Shown: positions 24,223-32,848, numbered from the stretch's first letter. The stretch: DNA of 49,913 bases from Nocardia seriolae NBRC 15557 (GCF_007990715.1 NZ_BJWY01000041.1:1-49913); one strand, 5' to 3'. Notes: generated from the sequence alone by a model not told the origin. Translations and numbers: made by a program.

Positions 24223-24675
24223 TCACAAGGAGGCACAGGCGGCCGTCACGGCCAGCGGCAGATTGTCGGCGCGGCATCCGTACCACTTCTCGTCGATCGA
24301 GCCGTCGCGGACACGAAGAACATCCGATCCTCTGCTGTATCCGAGGAGCTCGAGGGTGAGGGACTTGGTGGTGAGGGATTGCAGCGTCACCGTCGAACCG
24401 TTCACACCGTACGTGTATGACCTCGACGTCTGGAGCGTGCCGCCCATCGCGGAGCCCTGATAGAACGTCGCGTCCGCCTCGTTCGTGTCCGGCGTGAACT
24501 TCCATAGCACGTAGTACCTCGAGTTGCCCTGTGTCGGTGCCATCCACACAGCTGATGCGGGCCCATAGGGTGCGGGATCGGACGAATCCCCCCACGCGGC
24601 CGGGACGGTGGCACCACCACCGGCCCCCAGCACCAGTCCTGTGATCACGGCGGCGAGCACTCGCAGAGTTCGCAT
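24223..24675 (-). CDS. Small exported protein of unknown function
   Basis: A 150-residue protein with a Sec signal peptide (MRTLRVLAAVITGLVLGAG; cleavage likely near PAAWG). The mature part of about 115 residues is rich in Ser, Thr and aromatic residues (YYVLWKFTPDTNEADATFY, YTYGVNGSTVTL) and has two cysteines (WYGCRAD, AACAS). It is probably a small beta-rich domain with one disulfide. ATG 24675 is preferred because GAAGG lies 5 bases upstream; an in-frame ATG at 24687 is possible. It is convergent with the sulfur/PLP operon. Confidence 0.7.
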   Translation of the reverse strand: MRTLRVLAAVITGLVLGAGGGATVPAAWGDSSDPAPYGPASAVWMAPTQGNSRYYVLWKFTPDTNEADATFYQGSAMGGTLQTSRSYTYGVNGSTVTLQSLTTKSLTLELLGYSRGSDVLRVRDGSIDEKWYGCRADNLPLAVTAACASL

Positions 24676-24874
24676 GACAACCTTCATGTGTCCGTCACGT
24701 ACTGACACAGCGCGACGGATTGACGTTATCGGCCAACGCAATTCGCTTGCTGCCGGTTCAGTCTGGCAGGTCCCGGTGCGGTCCGGTGGCTTTCAGCGCG
24801 TTGGGACCGCGCCAATTGGCCTACGCGGCAGCCCAACCCCGCCGACTCGGCGACTCGGGCCCGGACGCGCTAAG

Positions 24875-25150
24875 GTGCGCGGGGTCGAGTTCAGCAGTCT
24901 GGCAGGGAGTTTCATCATCAGCGTCGAGCGAACCGCGGGGTTGCCCGTGGGCCTGCATGTCACCCGTACTGTCTGCAACGCGGCCGCGGGGCTGTGTTTC
25001 GGCGCGGGGGTGGTCGCCATTCTGGTCGGTGGTTATGCCGATGCGGGGGTGGATTTGAAGCTGGTCGGGGTCGGGCTGTGGGTGCTGGCGCTGATCGCGC
25101 GGATCGGGGTCTTCGCGATTTCGCGCTCGCGGGCCGGACACGCCGACTAG
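24875..25150 (+). CDS. Small two-helix membrane protein
   Basis: About 91 residues with two hydrophobic segments (CNAAAGLCFGAGVVAILVGG and LVGVGLWVLALIARIGVFAI) and a short polar tail. No family is recognised. The start is uncertain: GTG 24875 is in frame but lacks a clear ribosome-binding site, and later TTG or GTG codons near 24940 are possible. It lies 87 bases before the antiporter gene on the same strand. Confidence 0.5.
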   Translation: MRGVEFSSLAGSFIISVERTAGLPVGLHVTRTVCNAAAGLCFGAGVVAILVGGYADAGVDLKLVGVGLWVLALIARIGVFAISRSRAGHAD

Positions 25151-25237
25151 CTCGCCGGGGGCGCGCCGGGCGGGGCGGGTGTTCGCCAGTGGCGAGCCGA
25201 TGCCGGGATTGCCCGGCGCTGCTGGCACGATGTTCGG

Positions 25238-27106
25238 GTGGAGTGGGCGTTCGGACTGGTCGTACTGGTGTCGGGGGCGGTGGCGCTGGCCGCGGGTGCG
25301 CGGCGGCTGGGGCTGGGTGAGCCGTTCGTGCTCACCGTGGCCGGGGTGATCGCGTCGTATCTGCCGTTCGTGCCGGAGTTCGACATCGAACCGGAGCTGG
25401 TGTTGCTGGGGCTGCTGCCGCCGCTGCTGTACACCACGGCGATCCGTACCTCGCTGGTGGATTTCCGGCCCAAGAAGGTCTCGATCACGCTGCTGTCGGT
25501 GGGGTTGGTGCTGTTCACCGCGTTCGCGGTGGGCGCGGTGGTGTATTGGCTGCTGCCGGTGCCGCTCTCGGCGGCGGTGGCGATCGGGGCGATCGTGGCC
25601 CCGCCCGACGCGGTCGCGGCCACCGCGGTGGCGCGGCGGGTGGGGATGCCGCGGCGGATCGTGACCCTGCTCGAGGGCGAATCACTGTTCAACGACGCGA
25701 CCGCGCTGGTGACCCTGCGGACCGCGGTGGCGGCCATGGCGGGCAGCGTGACCCGGTGGGAGGCGGGCGCGGATTTCATCGGCGCGGCCGGGGGCGGGGC
25801 GCTGCTCGGGGTGGTGGCGGCCACGGCGCTGGCGTTCCTGCGCCGGCGCATCACCGATCCGGTGCTCGATACCAGCGTGTCGCTGCTGGCCCCGTGGATC
25901 GCGTATCTGCCCGCCGAGGCGGTGCACGCCTCGGGGGTGATCGCGGTGGTCACCTGCGGGCTGATCCTGGGCCACGGCGCCCCGCGGTGGCAGAGCGCGG
26001 CCTCGCGCATTGCCGAGCACACCAATTGGCGCACCATCCAATTCCTGCTCGAGAGCGCGGTTTTCCTGCTGATCGGGTTGCAGGTGCGGCATCTGGTGGA
26101 GGCGGCCTGGCACAGCGGGCTGCCGCATTCGACGCTGATCGCCACGTGTGTGGTGGTGCTGGTGACCGTGATCGTGGCACGTCCGGTGTGGGTGTTTCCG
26201 ACGACGTATTTCGCCTGGCAGGTGGAGGGGCGGCGGCAGGGCAAGCCCAAACCGCCGTGGACGGGCCCGGCGGTGGTGGCGTGGGCGGGCATGCGCGGGG
26301 TGGTGACCCTGGCCGCGGCGCTGCTGCTGCCCCCCGACACACCGGAATTGGCGACGCTGCAATTGCTGGCGGTCGTGGTGGTGGGCGGAACGCTGCTGCT
26401 GCAAGGGCTCTCGCTGCCCACGCTGGTGCGGGTGCTGCGCCTGCGCGGGCCCAGCCGCGCCGAGGATCTGTTGCAGGAGGCCAACCTGTTGCAGCAGGCC
26501 ACCGCCGCGGGGCTGAAAGCGCTCGAGGAGAACATCGCGCCCGAGACCCCGCCCGATGTGGTCGATGCCCTGCGCAACCGGGCGGTGGTGCGTGCGCAGT
26601 CGGCGTGGGAGTTGCTGGGCCGCTCCGAATCCCAGCGCGTGACCCCCAGCGGCGAGTACCGGCGCCTGCGGCTGGCCATGCTCGGCGCCGAACGCGACAC
26701 CGTGCTGCGCGTGCGCGATTCGGGGCAGATCGATCAGGAGGTGCTGCAGGCGGTCATGGCCACCCTCGACCTCGAGGAATCCACCATCGACCGCATCGCC
26801 GAGGCCGACGGGGACGACGGCACTCCCCTGAGCGCGCCGGTCACCGCCGGAGCCTGCGAGCATCTGCGCGAAGCGCCGTGCGTGCGCGTGCCCGACACCC
26901 CCGACGCGTGCGGTGAATGCCTCGACGAGGGGCTGGTGTGGGTGCATCTGCGCATGTGCCTGACCTGCGGGCATGTGGCCTGCTGCGACTCCTCGCCGGG
27001 CAATCACGCCACCAAGCACTTCGACGACACCGGCCACCCGGTCATGCGCAGTGTCGAACCGGGCGAGTCGTGGCGCTGGTGCTATCTGGACGAATTGCTC
27101 GGCTAG
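25238..27106 (+). CDS. CPA1-type Na+/H+ antiporter with C-terminal UBP zinc finger
   Basis: A 622-residue protein. Residues about 1-410 form about 12 transmembrane helices with CPA1 antiporter signatures: APPDAVAATAVARR, LLEGESLFNDATALV and AGMRGVVTLAAALLLP. A cytoplasmic helical linker follows. Residues about 545-615 form a UBP-type zinc finger with ordered Cys/His pairs (CEHL, CGECL, CLTCGHVACCD, NHATKH, HPV). In eukaryotes this domain binds ubiquitin C termini; in bacterial antiporters its ligand is unknown, and a metal or redox sensing role is possible. The GTG start has little upstream spacing evidence. Confidence 0.9.
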   Translation: MEWAFGLVVLVSGAVALAAGARRLGLGEPFVLTVAGVIASYLPFVPEFDIEPELVLLGLLPPLLYTTAIRTSLVDFRPKKVSITLLSVGLVLFTAFAVGAVVYWLLPVPLSAAVAIGAIVAPPDAVAATAVARRVGMPRRIVTLLEGESLFNDATALVTLRTAVAAMAGSVTRWEAGADFIGAAGGGALLGVVAATALAFLRRRITDPVLDTSVSLLAPWIAYLPAEAVHASGVIAVVTCGLILGHGAPRWQSAASRIAEHTNWRTIQFLLESAVFLLIGLQVRHLVEAAWHSGLPHSTLIATCVVVLVTVIVARPVWVFPTTYFAWQVEGRRQGKPKPPWTGPAVVAWAGMRGVVTLAAALLLPPDTPELATLQLLAVVVVGGTLLLQGLSLPTLVRVLRLRGPSRAEDLLQEANLLQQATAAGLKALEENIAPETPPDVVDALRNRAVVRAQSAWELLGRSESQRVTPSGEYRRLRLAMLGAERDTVLRVRDSGQIDQEVLQAVMATLDLEESTIDRIAEADGDDGTPLSAPVTAGACEHLREAPCVRVPDTPDACGECLDEGLVWVHLRMCLTCGHVACCDSSPGNHATKHFDDTGHPVMRSVEPGESWRWCYLDELLG

Positions 27107-27133
27107 GCAGCGGGTTCGACCGGCACCCCTTGA

Positions 27134-27177
27134 CTTTCCTACCGGGAAAGTGGACGCTTGCTTTCCAAGCGGGAAAG
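27134..27177. promoter_or_regulatory. Twin 17-base palindromes upstream of the regulator
   Basis: CTTTCC-N5-GGAAAG occurs twice, at 27134-27150 and 27161-27177, with centres 27 bases apart. The first overlaps a possible -35 hexamer TTGACT (27130-27135), and the second ends 3 bases before the ribosome-binding site of the leader ORF. The arrangement strongly suggests operators, probably for the adjacent winged-helix regulator. Confidence 0.75.
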
Positions 27178-27190
27178 TAAGGGAGGAATC

Positions 27191-27253
27191 ATGGACGGCA
27201 TCACTCCGGATCAGGTCCGGGCCGCACTCCTGCGGGGCCGGGCGCGGGCATGA
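27191..27253 (+). CDS. 20-residue leader ORF
   Basis: ATG GAC GGC ... GCA TGA encodes MDGITPDQVRAALLRGRARA. It has a strong GGGAGG 4 bases upstream and its TGA overlaps the ATG of the regulator gene (ATGA at 27250-27253), so the regulator would be translated by coupling to this leader. It has no membrane segment. A short coupling or attenuation peptide is more plausible than a stand-alone functional protein, but a very small toxin-like or regulatory peptide cannot be ruled out. Confidence 0.6.
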   Translation: MDGITPDQVRAALLRGRARA

Positions 27254-27555
27254 GCACGGCACGCTTCGACGAGTTGATCCATCCCAGCACCCGGCTCAAC
27301 CTGGTGGCGACGCTGGCCGCGGCGGACTGGGCCGAGTTCGCCTTTCTCAAGGAGCGCCTCGAGCTCTCGGATTCGGCGCTGTCCAAACAGCTTGCGACGC
27401 TGGAGGACGCGGGGTACGTGGCCACCGAGCGGCGTCTGGACGGCAGCCGCCGCAAGGTCCGCGCGCGCCTGACCGCGACCGGGCGCGCCGCCTGCGACGG
27501 CCACATCGCCGCCCTGCGCCAGATCGCCGCCCAGGCCACCGCATCCCAGCAGTGA
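27250..27555 (+). CDS. Winged-helix transcriptional regulator (MarR/ArsR-like)
   Basis: A 101-residue protein that is essentially one winged-helix domain: HPSTRLNLVATL, SDSALSKQLATLEDAGYV (recognition helix) and RRLDGSRRKVRARLTATG (wing). It belongs to the short single-domain group of actinobacterial regulators between ArsR and MarR. The twin palindromes upstream make autoregulation likely. No obvious effector-binding cysteine cluster is present, and no downstream gene on the same strand identifies a target. Confidence 0.87.
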   Translation: MSTARFDELIHPSTRLNLVATLAAADWAEFAFLKERLELSDSALSKQLATLEDAGYVATERRLDGSRRKVRARLTATGRAACDGHIAALRQIAAQATASQQ

Positions 27556-27657
27556 GGCGCCGCTCGCGCCCCGGCCATGGCCTCGGCCGGTCAGGCTCGG
27601 CCGGGGCCTCGACCGGTTGCGCGCGGGTCCGGCATCGGCGAGTTGCGTCGGCCGTGG

Positions 27658-28080
27658 CTAGTTGCGTTCTGCCATGGCCTTGGCCGACCAGCGCACCGCG
27701 TAGCCGACCACCAGGCACGGCAACGACATGAGCACGAATACCGCTGCCGCGATGACGAATCCGCTCGCGGTGCCCAGGATCCAGGAGGCCAGGGCCGGGT
27801 CACAACCGGCGTGCAGGCCAGGGACCGAGGAGCATTCGCGGAAGGTGCGCGGCCCGGAGTAGCGGCCCCACACCGCGATACCGGCCCAGACGAGCACCCC
27901 GACCACGGTGTTGAACAGGTAGCCGCAGCGGACGAGTTTGCGCACGAAGATCAGTGCGCCCAGCTGGTCGGAATAGAGCCCGTCGGCGACGTCCGCACTG
28001 ACCCCGAGGTGCCGGCCCCACAGGGACGGTTCGGGAATGTCGTGGGCGGGCCGGGAATTGACGTACTGGCTTTTGGCCAT
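27658..28080 (-). CDS. Small membrane protein, function unknown
   Basis: A 140-residue protein with two hydrophobic segments: LFNTVVGVLVWAGIAVWG, and GTASGFVIAAAVFVLM continuing to YAVRW. Between them is a loop with two cysteines (RECSSVPGLHAGCDP). No family is recognised. The start at ATG 28080 has GAAGG about 11 bases upstream; an in-frame GTG at 28104 has no visible site. Confidence 0.65.
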   Translation of the reverse strand: MAKSQYVNSRPAHDIPEPSLWGRHLGVSADVADGLYSDQLGALIFVRKLVRCGYLFNTVVGVLVWAGIAVWGRYSGPRTFRECSSVPGLHAGCDPALASWILGTASGFVIAAAVFVLMSLPCLVVGYAVRWSAKAMAERN

Positions 28081-28104
28081 GATGCTCGCGATGCCTTCTT
28101 GCAC

Positions 28105-28614
28105 TGACTGAATCGATCGTCGTAGATCATTCCAGCGCTGTCCGTTTCGCGAAGACTTTGCGGCGGAATCGGGCGCGCAACCGGTTTGCGCGCACCGACG
28201 GCGTCGCCGAATCGGGATCGGGTCCGGTTCGGCGACGCCGGGTTTCGCGGCACCCGCTGCGGTGCGGGACGCGGGTGCGAGCCTCGGGGAAGCGGGCTCG
28301 CGGGTGTCCTCCGCTGGGGGCGTCTGCGCATTGCGCCCCGGACGAATTCGGACAATCGGTACGGTAGCGAGACATTAGCTATTTCGCGACTCGAGCGCCC
28401 GTATTAGGGGATCCATAGGGGGTGAGGGATTTTCGCTCGAGGTTGGCCGAGCCGTGGGATTGCCGCCGATCATGAGGGTCATCGCGGGGTCACCGCAGAG
28501 AGGACGGGTAGCCCGATACGGGCGTGTCGGGTCCCCTGAACGCAGACACTTCCCTTATGCGCCAATGGCGTCGCAGTATCCTCATTCACCCTTTCTCTGG
28601 GGAGATGATCGACG
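28105..28614. other. 510-base region without a convincing gene
   Basis: Frames here are short and lack start context, composition or family resemblance. The region should hold the promoters of the divergent genes at 28080 and 28615. It also contains the 13-base inverted repeat at 28199-28240, described separately. Confidence 0.55.
28199..28240. repeat. Perfect 13-base inverted repeat
   Basis: CGGCGTCGCCGAA (28199-28211) and TTCGGCGACGCCG (28228-28240) are perfect complements separated by 16 bases. The structure is not placed directly after any stop codon. It could be a stable RNA hairpin in the leader of the minus-strand gene or a DNA-binding site. Confidence 0.6.
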
Positions 28615-29013
28615 ATGATCCGGTCACGGAAGTCGGCCCTCACCGCATTCGCCACCTTCGCCGCCGCCAGCGCGGCACTGGTCCTGGCCGCGCCCGACGC
28701 GTCGGCCTATGTCAGCAGCGTCAACATATCCAGCGGGTCGTCCATCGGCGGCGGCTACGGCACCACCTGTTCCTACACGGTCACCGTGAACGGCAGCCCG
28801 TACGAATACGTCTGGCTCTACGACAGCAATACCGCCACCTTCGGTACCCAGCAGTTCAGCCTGGGCAGCGGCGGCACCGGCACCTCGAGTTGGACACCGA
28901 GCTCCACGGGGGTGCACTTCGTGCAGGCCTGGTCCTACAACGGGTCCCAGTTCGCGGTGGTGACGGTGCGCACCGGCATCAATCTGGGTAGCGCCTGCAT
29001 CGTCACGGGCTGA
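28615..29013 (+). CDS. Small exported protein of unknown function
   Basis: A 132-residue protein with a clear signal peptide (basic MIRSRKS, Ala-rich core, cleavage likely at ASA-YVSS). The mature domain of about 100 residues is Gly/Ser/Thr-rich with regular hydrophobic spacing (TCSYTVTVNGSPYEYVWLYD, VHFVQAWSYNGSQFAVVTV) and two cysteines that could pair. It looks like a small Ig-like beta sandwich. GGGGAG precedes the ATG. Function is unknown; related short secreted proteins occur in nocardiae and rhodococci. Confidence 0.75.
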   Translation: MIRSRKSALTAFATFAAASAALVLAAPDASAYVSSVNISSGSSIGGGYGTTCSYTVTVNGSPYEYVWLYDSNTATFGTQQFSLGSGGTGTSSWTPSSTGVHFVQAWSYNGSQFAVVTVRTGINLGSACIVTG

Positions 29014-29094
29014 GCGACACCACCCGCGATCGATGCCGGTCGCTCCGGTGCCGGGTGGCGTGCCCGCCCGGCACCGGGCATTACTCTTGTCCCG

Positions 29095-29718
29095 GTGCAG
29101 ACCGAGCAACCGCCCTCCGACTCCGAGCCCCGCATCTGGGGTGGCACGACCCTCACCGAACGCCGGGAGGCGCGCCGGGCCGCGTTGCTCGAGGCCGCAC
29201 TGGATCTGATCGGCGAGTCCGGGGCGGGCGCGGTCACCATGCGCGCGGTGTGCCGGCGCGCCAACCTGACCGACCGCTACTTCTACGAATCCTTCGCCAG
29301 CAGAGACGAACTCCTCGATGTGCTCTACCGCCAGATCGCCGAGGAGTTCCTGGACCCGATGACCGCCTTCGCCGTCGGTGACGACCCCGACCGCGACCGC
29401 GCCCTGTCCCAAGCCCTGGTCGACAAGGTCCTCCAGGACCCCCGCAAGTCGCGGCTGTTCCTGGTGGAGCCGTATTCCTCTACTGGCCTGGGCCAGACCA
29501 CCATCGCGGTGATGCCCGCCTTCACCCGCCTCATCCAGGACCACCTGTTCGCCCACATCGACGACCCGGTCCGCCGCAGCCTGGCCGCGGTCACCATGGC
29601 CTCGGGCAACGCGGGCATGTTCTCGGCCTGGCTCAACGGCACCCTGCGCGCCACCCGCGAGCAGATCGTCGACCACCTGGTGGAGACCATCGACGCCTAC
29701 CGCGGCATGTACCGCTAG
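29095..29718 (+). CDS. TetR-family transcriptional regulator
   Basis: A 207-residue TetR regulator. The DNA-binding domain includes RRAALLEAALDLIGESGAGA, VTMRAVCRRANLTDRYFYES and F-SRDELLDVLYR. The C-terminal ligand domain is generic. The GTG start at 29095 is the only well-placed codon. It is followed 54 bases later by a methyltransferase gene in the same direction, which could be its target. The ligand is unknown. Confidence 0.9.
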   Translation: MQTEQPPSDSEPRIWGGTTLTERREARRAALLEAALDLIGESGAGAVTMRAVCRRANLTDRYFYESFASRDELLDVLYRQIAEEFLDPMTAFAVGDDPDRDRALSQALVDKVLQDPRKSRLFLVEPYSSTGLGQTTIAVMPAFTRLIQDHLFAHIDDPVRRSLAAVTMASGNAGMFSAWLNGTLRATREQIVDHLVETIDAYRGMYR

Positions 29719-29772
29719 ATCCCGGCGCCGTTCCGGTGATCATCAGCCGCGGCGCTGAGCTAGCTTCTGATC

Positions 29773-30615
29773 ATGACCGGTTCCTCGCCGAGCCCCTCCG
29801 CGCCGACGCCGCACTACACGCTGCCCAACGAATGGGATTGCGCCGCCGAGCGCCTGGCGCTGCTGGGCGCGGCCTATGACCCGGAAAGCATCGCACTGGC
29901 TCGGCAACTGGGCGTGAGTGCCGGTTGGCGGTGTCTGGAGGCCGGGGCCGGTGGCGGGTCGTTCGCGCGCTGGTTGTGCGGCGCGGTCATGCCGGGTGGT
30001 CGAGTGCTGGCGGTGGACGCCGATCCACGCCATCTCCTCGACCTGCCCGAACTCGGCGGCGAGGTGGCCCGGCTCGACCTCGTCACCGACGAACTCCCCT
30101 GCGGCGCATTCGATTTCGTCCACACCCGCTTCGTGCTGCTGCACATCGCCGGACGAGACATCGTGCTGGAGCGGCTGGTCCGGGCCTTGGCGCCCGGTGG
30201 TGTCCTGCTGCTCGAGGAAGGCGACGGGCTCGGTGTCCTGCATGAAATGGCGGGCGCGTTCGGGGAGGTGTGGCGCGCGTTCGCGCGTTCGACCGAGATC
30301 GCCGGCGCGGACCAGAGCTGGGCGCGGCACTTGCCCGCGCGCCTGGAAGCCCTCGGGCTCATGGACGTTCGAGCCACCGCGGAGGTCCCCATGTTCCGCG
30401 GGGGTTCGGCGATGGCGCGGATGTGGAGCCTGACCTGGTCGCAGGCCCGCGAAAGCCTGGTGGCGCTGGGGGTCTCACCCGAGGTCATCGCCACCGCGCA
30501 GGCCGAGTTGACCGACGAGCGGCGGTGGTTCCATGTTCCGCCCACGATCCGCGCATGGGGTCGAGTCCCGGAAGTCCTCGGGTCCGTACCGGGTCAGCAG
30601 CCTTCCGAGGCGTAG
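29773..30615 (+). CDS. SAM-dependent methyltransferase
   Basis: A 280-residue class I methyltransferase with the SAM motif LEAGAGGGSFARWL, an acidic AVDADPRHLLDL at the end of strand 2 and DFVHTRFVLLHI as motif IV. The form resembles small-molecule O- or C-methyltransferases rather than rRNA enzymes. Its last 22 bases overlap the 3' end of the convergent lipoprotein gene. The preceding TetR gene suggests regulated expression. Confidence 0.85.
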   Translation: MTGSSPSPSAPTPHYTLPNEWDCAAERLALLGAAYDPESIALARQLGVSAGWRCLEAGAGGGSFARWLCGAVMPGGRVLAVDADPRHLLDLPELGGEVARLDLVTDELPCGAFDFVHTRFVLLHIAGRDIVLERLVRALAPGGVLLLEEGDGLGVLHEMAGAFGEVWRAFARSTEIAGADQSWARHLPARLEALGLMDVRATAEVPMFRGGSAMARMWSLTWSQARESLVALGVSPEVIATAQAELTDERRWFHVPPTIRAWGRVPEVLGSVPGQQPSEA

Positions 30616-32366
30616 GGGCGGCCGATGCTCGGCGGACCGGCGTTGCCGTCTTCTTTGATCGGGAAGCACAGGAAGTGGGTGCGATCGGTGGCGGTTTTGG
30701 ATCTGACGATGATGGCCGGGGAGCCTTGGCCACCGATGGCGCCCTGTTCGATCGTGTGGTCGGCGTTGTAGGCGGCGATGATCCGGGCGGGGGTTGATCC
30801 GTCGCCGACGCCGCGGTCGGTCGTTGTGCCGGGCGGGGTTTCGATGCCGGTGACGACGCCCTTGGCGGTGTCGATCCACACCGAGAAGTCGTAGACGCGG
30901 TCGGGTTGGTCGGAGAGGACGCGGCAGTGGCTGTAGTAGGTGGTGTCGCGGACGATGGGTGAGAGGATCGCCAGGACGTCTTTCACGCTCATGCCGAGCG
31001 TGATTCGACGGTAGCCGTTCTCGGTGGCGGCGTTCGGCCGGGTCGCGTTGATCGTGAAGAACGCCTCGTTCTGGCCGGTGAGGGTGAGCCACAGGCCCCC
31101 GACGCTGACGAAGACCGAGGCGATGATGCCGCCGAGGACGCCGAGGAATACCCCACCCGCGAGGCCGCCGATCGCGCCGAGGCAGTCGATCATCGTGCGG
31201 CCGAGGGCACCGGCCTTCGTGGCGAAGTCGTTGCCGGACAGCTGATTCAGTCCCTCGACCACGCCCGAGAGGCAGGTCAGTTTGTCGAAGGCGGCCGAGA
31301 TGTCCTTGTACAGGCCCAGGTCGATGCGCAGCAGTCGCGCGGCGGCGTCGATCTCGGCGAGCATCACCGACACCAGCGAGAGTCCGGCGTCGATCTGGAG
31401 TTCGCCGCGGGTGGGCGGGTGCTGGGCGTCGAACGGGATGGTGGTCGTGTCGCCCGCGACGAGCACGGAGGTGTCGTTGGTTCGGCCGCGGCGCGACTGG
31501 TAGAAGATGCCCGCCGCGAGCGCTCCCGCCAGATCGCGGCCGTGCGCCTCATAGGACTGGGCCGCCGGAGCGGTGCGGGCCAGCCACACCCAGGGCGAAT
31601 TCGATTGCAGCGCAACCTCGAAGCGTCCGTCACGGGCCGCGACGCAGGGCCAGGCGACGTCGCGGTCCACCGGTGAGGCGCCGATGGTGACCCCGTTCAG
31701 CTCCGCCGATGCGCCGACGCAGTCGGGTTTGGGATAGCGCAGTTGCAGGGCGGCGGCGATCCCGTCGGTGATCGACGTGGTGATCGCCTTCGCATCGAGC
31801 CAGCCCGCCCAGAACCCGCTCAGGTGCGAGGATTCGGCCCGCAACGTCGACGCCTTGTCATCCCAGGTGGCGGGCAGCACGTCGATCTCACCCGCCGCGT
31901 TGCGGGTGATCACGACCGGTGTATTGCCTTGCGCGATCTGGGTGTCGACCGTGGCGCGGTCGAGAACGAAGGACAGGCGAATGCTCGACGAGGGTGGCAA
32001 GGCTCCGTCGGCGAGCCGCACATCGATCGCGGGCGCGAACGGACGGAACAGCGCGGTCTCGATCGGTGTCGCCGCCGATTCGCCGCTGACCTCGAGGGCC
32101 GTACCGGCCGGTGCGACGGTGCCGTCGGCGGAGACCTGTGCCTTCCCGAAATCGATGTGCACACCGTCCGCGGTCACGACGGCCTGCGTCGGCGGCAAGG
32201 AAGACGTCGGCGGCAAGGAAGACGTCGCCGTTGGGTTCGAGGTCGCGGTCGGGCCCGATTCGGTCGCCGATTTCGTGCAAGCGACCACGCCCGTGAGCAC
32301 GAGTGCGGCGACGAGGACAGGTGCCAGCCATGACATTCGAGCACCCGTGGCAACCCTGGGCCGCAT
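30594..32366 (-). CDS. Large lipoprotein of unknown function
   Basis: A 590-residue lipoprotein with a signal peptide and a lipobox-like VVAC (LTGVVACTKSA), a Thr/Pro/Ser spacer and a long extracellular part. A hydrophobic stretch at about residues 395-430 (LAGGVFLGVLGGIIASVFVSVGG split by polar ends) suggests a membrane-inserting segment. The last about 130 residues (LGMSVKDVLAILSPIV, DFSVWIDTAKGVVTGIETP) resemble repeat-type exported domains. No named family is recognised. ATG 32366 is used; ATG 32336 is an alternative. The 22-base tail overlap with the methyltransferase gene is convergent. Confidence 0.75.
   Translation of the reverse strand: MRPRVATGARMSWLAPVLVAALVLTGVVACTKSATESGPTATSNPTATSSLPPTSSLPPTQAVVTADGVHIDFGKAQVSADGTVAPAGTALEVSGESAATPIETALFRPFAPAIDVRLADGALPPSSSIRLSFVLDRATVDTQIAQGNTPVVITRNAAGEIDVLPATWDDKASTLRAESSHLSGFWAGWLDAKAITTSITDGIAAALQLRYPKPDCVGASAELNGVTIGASPVDRDVAWPCVAARDGRFEVALQSNSPWVWLARTAPAAQSYEAHGRDLAGALAAGIFYQSRRGRTNDTSVLVAGDTTTIPFDAQHPPTRGELQIDAGLSLVSVMLAEIDAAARLLRIDLGLYKDISAAFDKLTCLSGVVEGLNQLSGNDFATKAGALGRTMIDCLGAIGGLAGGVFLGVLGGIIASVFVSVGGLWLTLTGQNEAFFTINATRPNAATENGYRRITLGMSVKDVLAILSPIVRDTTYYSHCRVLSDQPDRVYDFSVWIDTAKGVVTGIETPPGTTTDRGVGDGSTPARIIAAYNADHTIEQGAIGGQGSPAIIVRSKTATDRTHFLCFPIKEDGNAGPPSIGRPYASEGC
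32188..32223. repeat. 18-base tandem duplication inside the lipoprotein gene
   Basis: Two exact consecutive copies of an 18-base unit (32188-32205 and 32206-32223) encode SSLPPT twice in the spacer just after the lipidated cysteine. It is likely variable in length between strains. Confidence 0.85.
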
Positions 32367-32474
32367 CGCAAAACCTATCCCTCACGCCGTCGATCCGAGT
32401 GTAGGGCGGTGGCGACCCCGCTCACACCGGGTTGCCGATTCCGGCTGCCCGGTGTTTACTCGTCAGCGCAGGTG

Positions 32475-32634
32475 CCGTCGTTAGCTGAGGCTCCTTCACG
32501 GATACAGGCCGGCGATCCCGAACGTCGAGAGACGCCCCGGATCAGGACAGGTTGCCCCGAGTTAAGGGGTTGCCCCGACCGGCTCCCACCCGAGGGTGGG
32601 TTTACGCCGTGGAGTGCTGAAGGTCTTACGAAGG
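32475..32634 (+). ncRNA. M-box (ykoK) Mg2+-sensing riboswitch
   Basis: The RNA matches the M-box core in order: CGTTAGCTGAGGCTCCT, GGATACA, AACGTCGAGAGACGCC, GACAG and, near the 3' end, GAGTGCTGAAGGTCTTACGA. These correspond to the conserved segments of the Bacillus mgtE aptamer that fold around Mg2+. A CCCACC/GGTGGG helix sits in the variable part. It is followed 215 bases later by mgtC on the same strand. M-boxes reduce expression of Mg2+ uptake genes when Mg2+ is plentiful. Confidence 0.93.
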
Positions 32635-32673
32635 GTGGTATCCGTTCCGGCGAGTTCACGCTGGTCCCACCCT
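32632..32673 (+). promoter_or_regulatory. Candidate expression platform of the M-box
   Basis: AGGGTGG (32632-32638) can pair with CCACCCT (32667-32673) just after the aptamer. GGGTGG also occurs inside the aptamer at 32594-32599, and CCCACCC occurs at both 32585-32591 and 32666-32672, so alternative helices are possible. No U-run follows. Control through Rho, early termination or ribosome access is therefore more likely than a classic terminator. Confidence 0.5.
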
Positions 32674-32848
32674 CCTGGCAGCGTGTGTGTCGTGTGTGGA
32701 GGAGGTGGTGGTGGTCGTGCCCGATGGATCGGATCGCGTTCCGTTAGCCAATCGTTCACTCGGCGACACTGCCGCAATCCTTCGACCGCTACCCGTTGGC
32801 CTGTAGCGTCCGATTCGGAGTGCGCCGTCTTCCTTTTCGGAGATCGAG

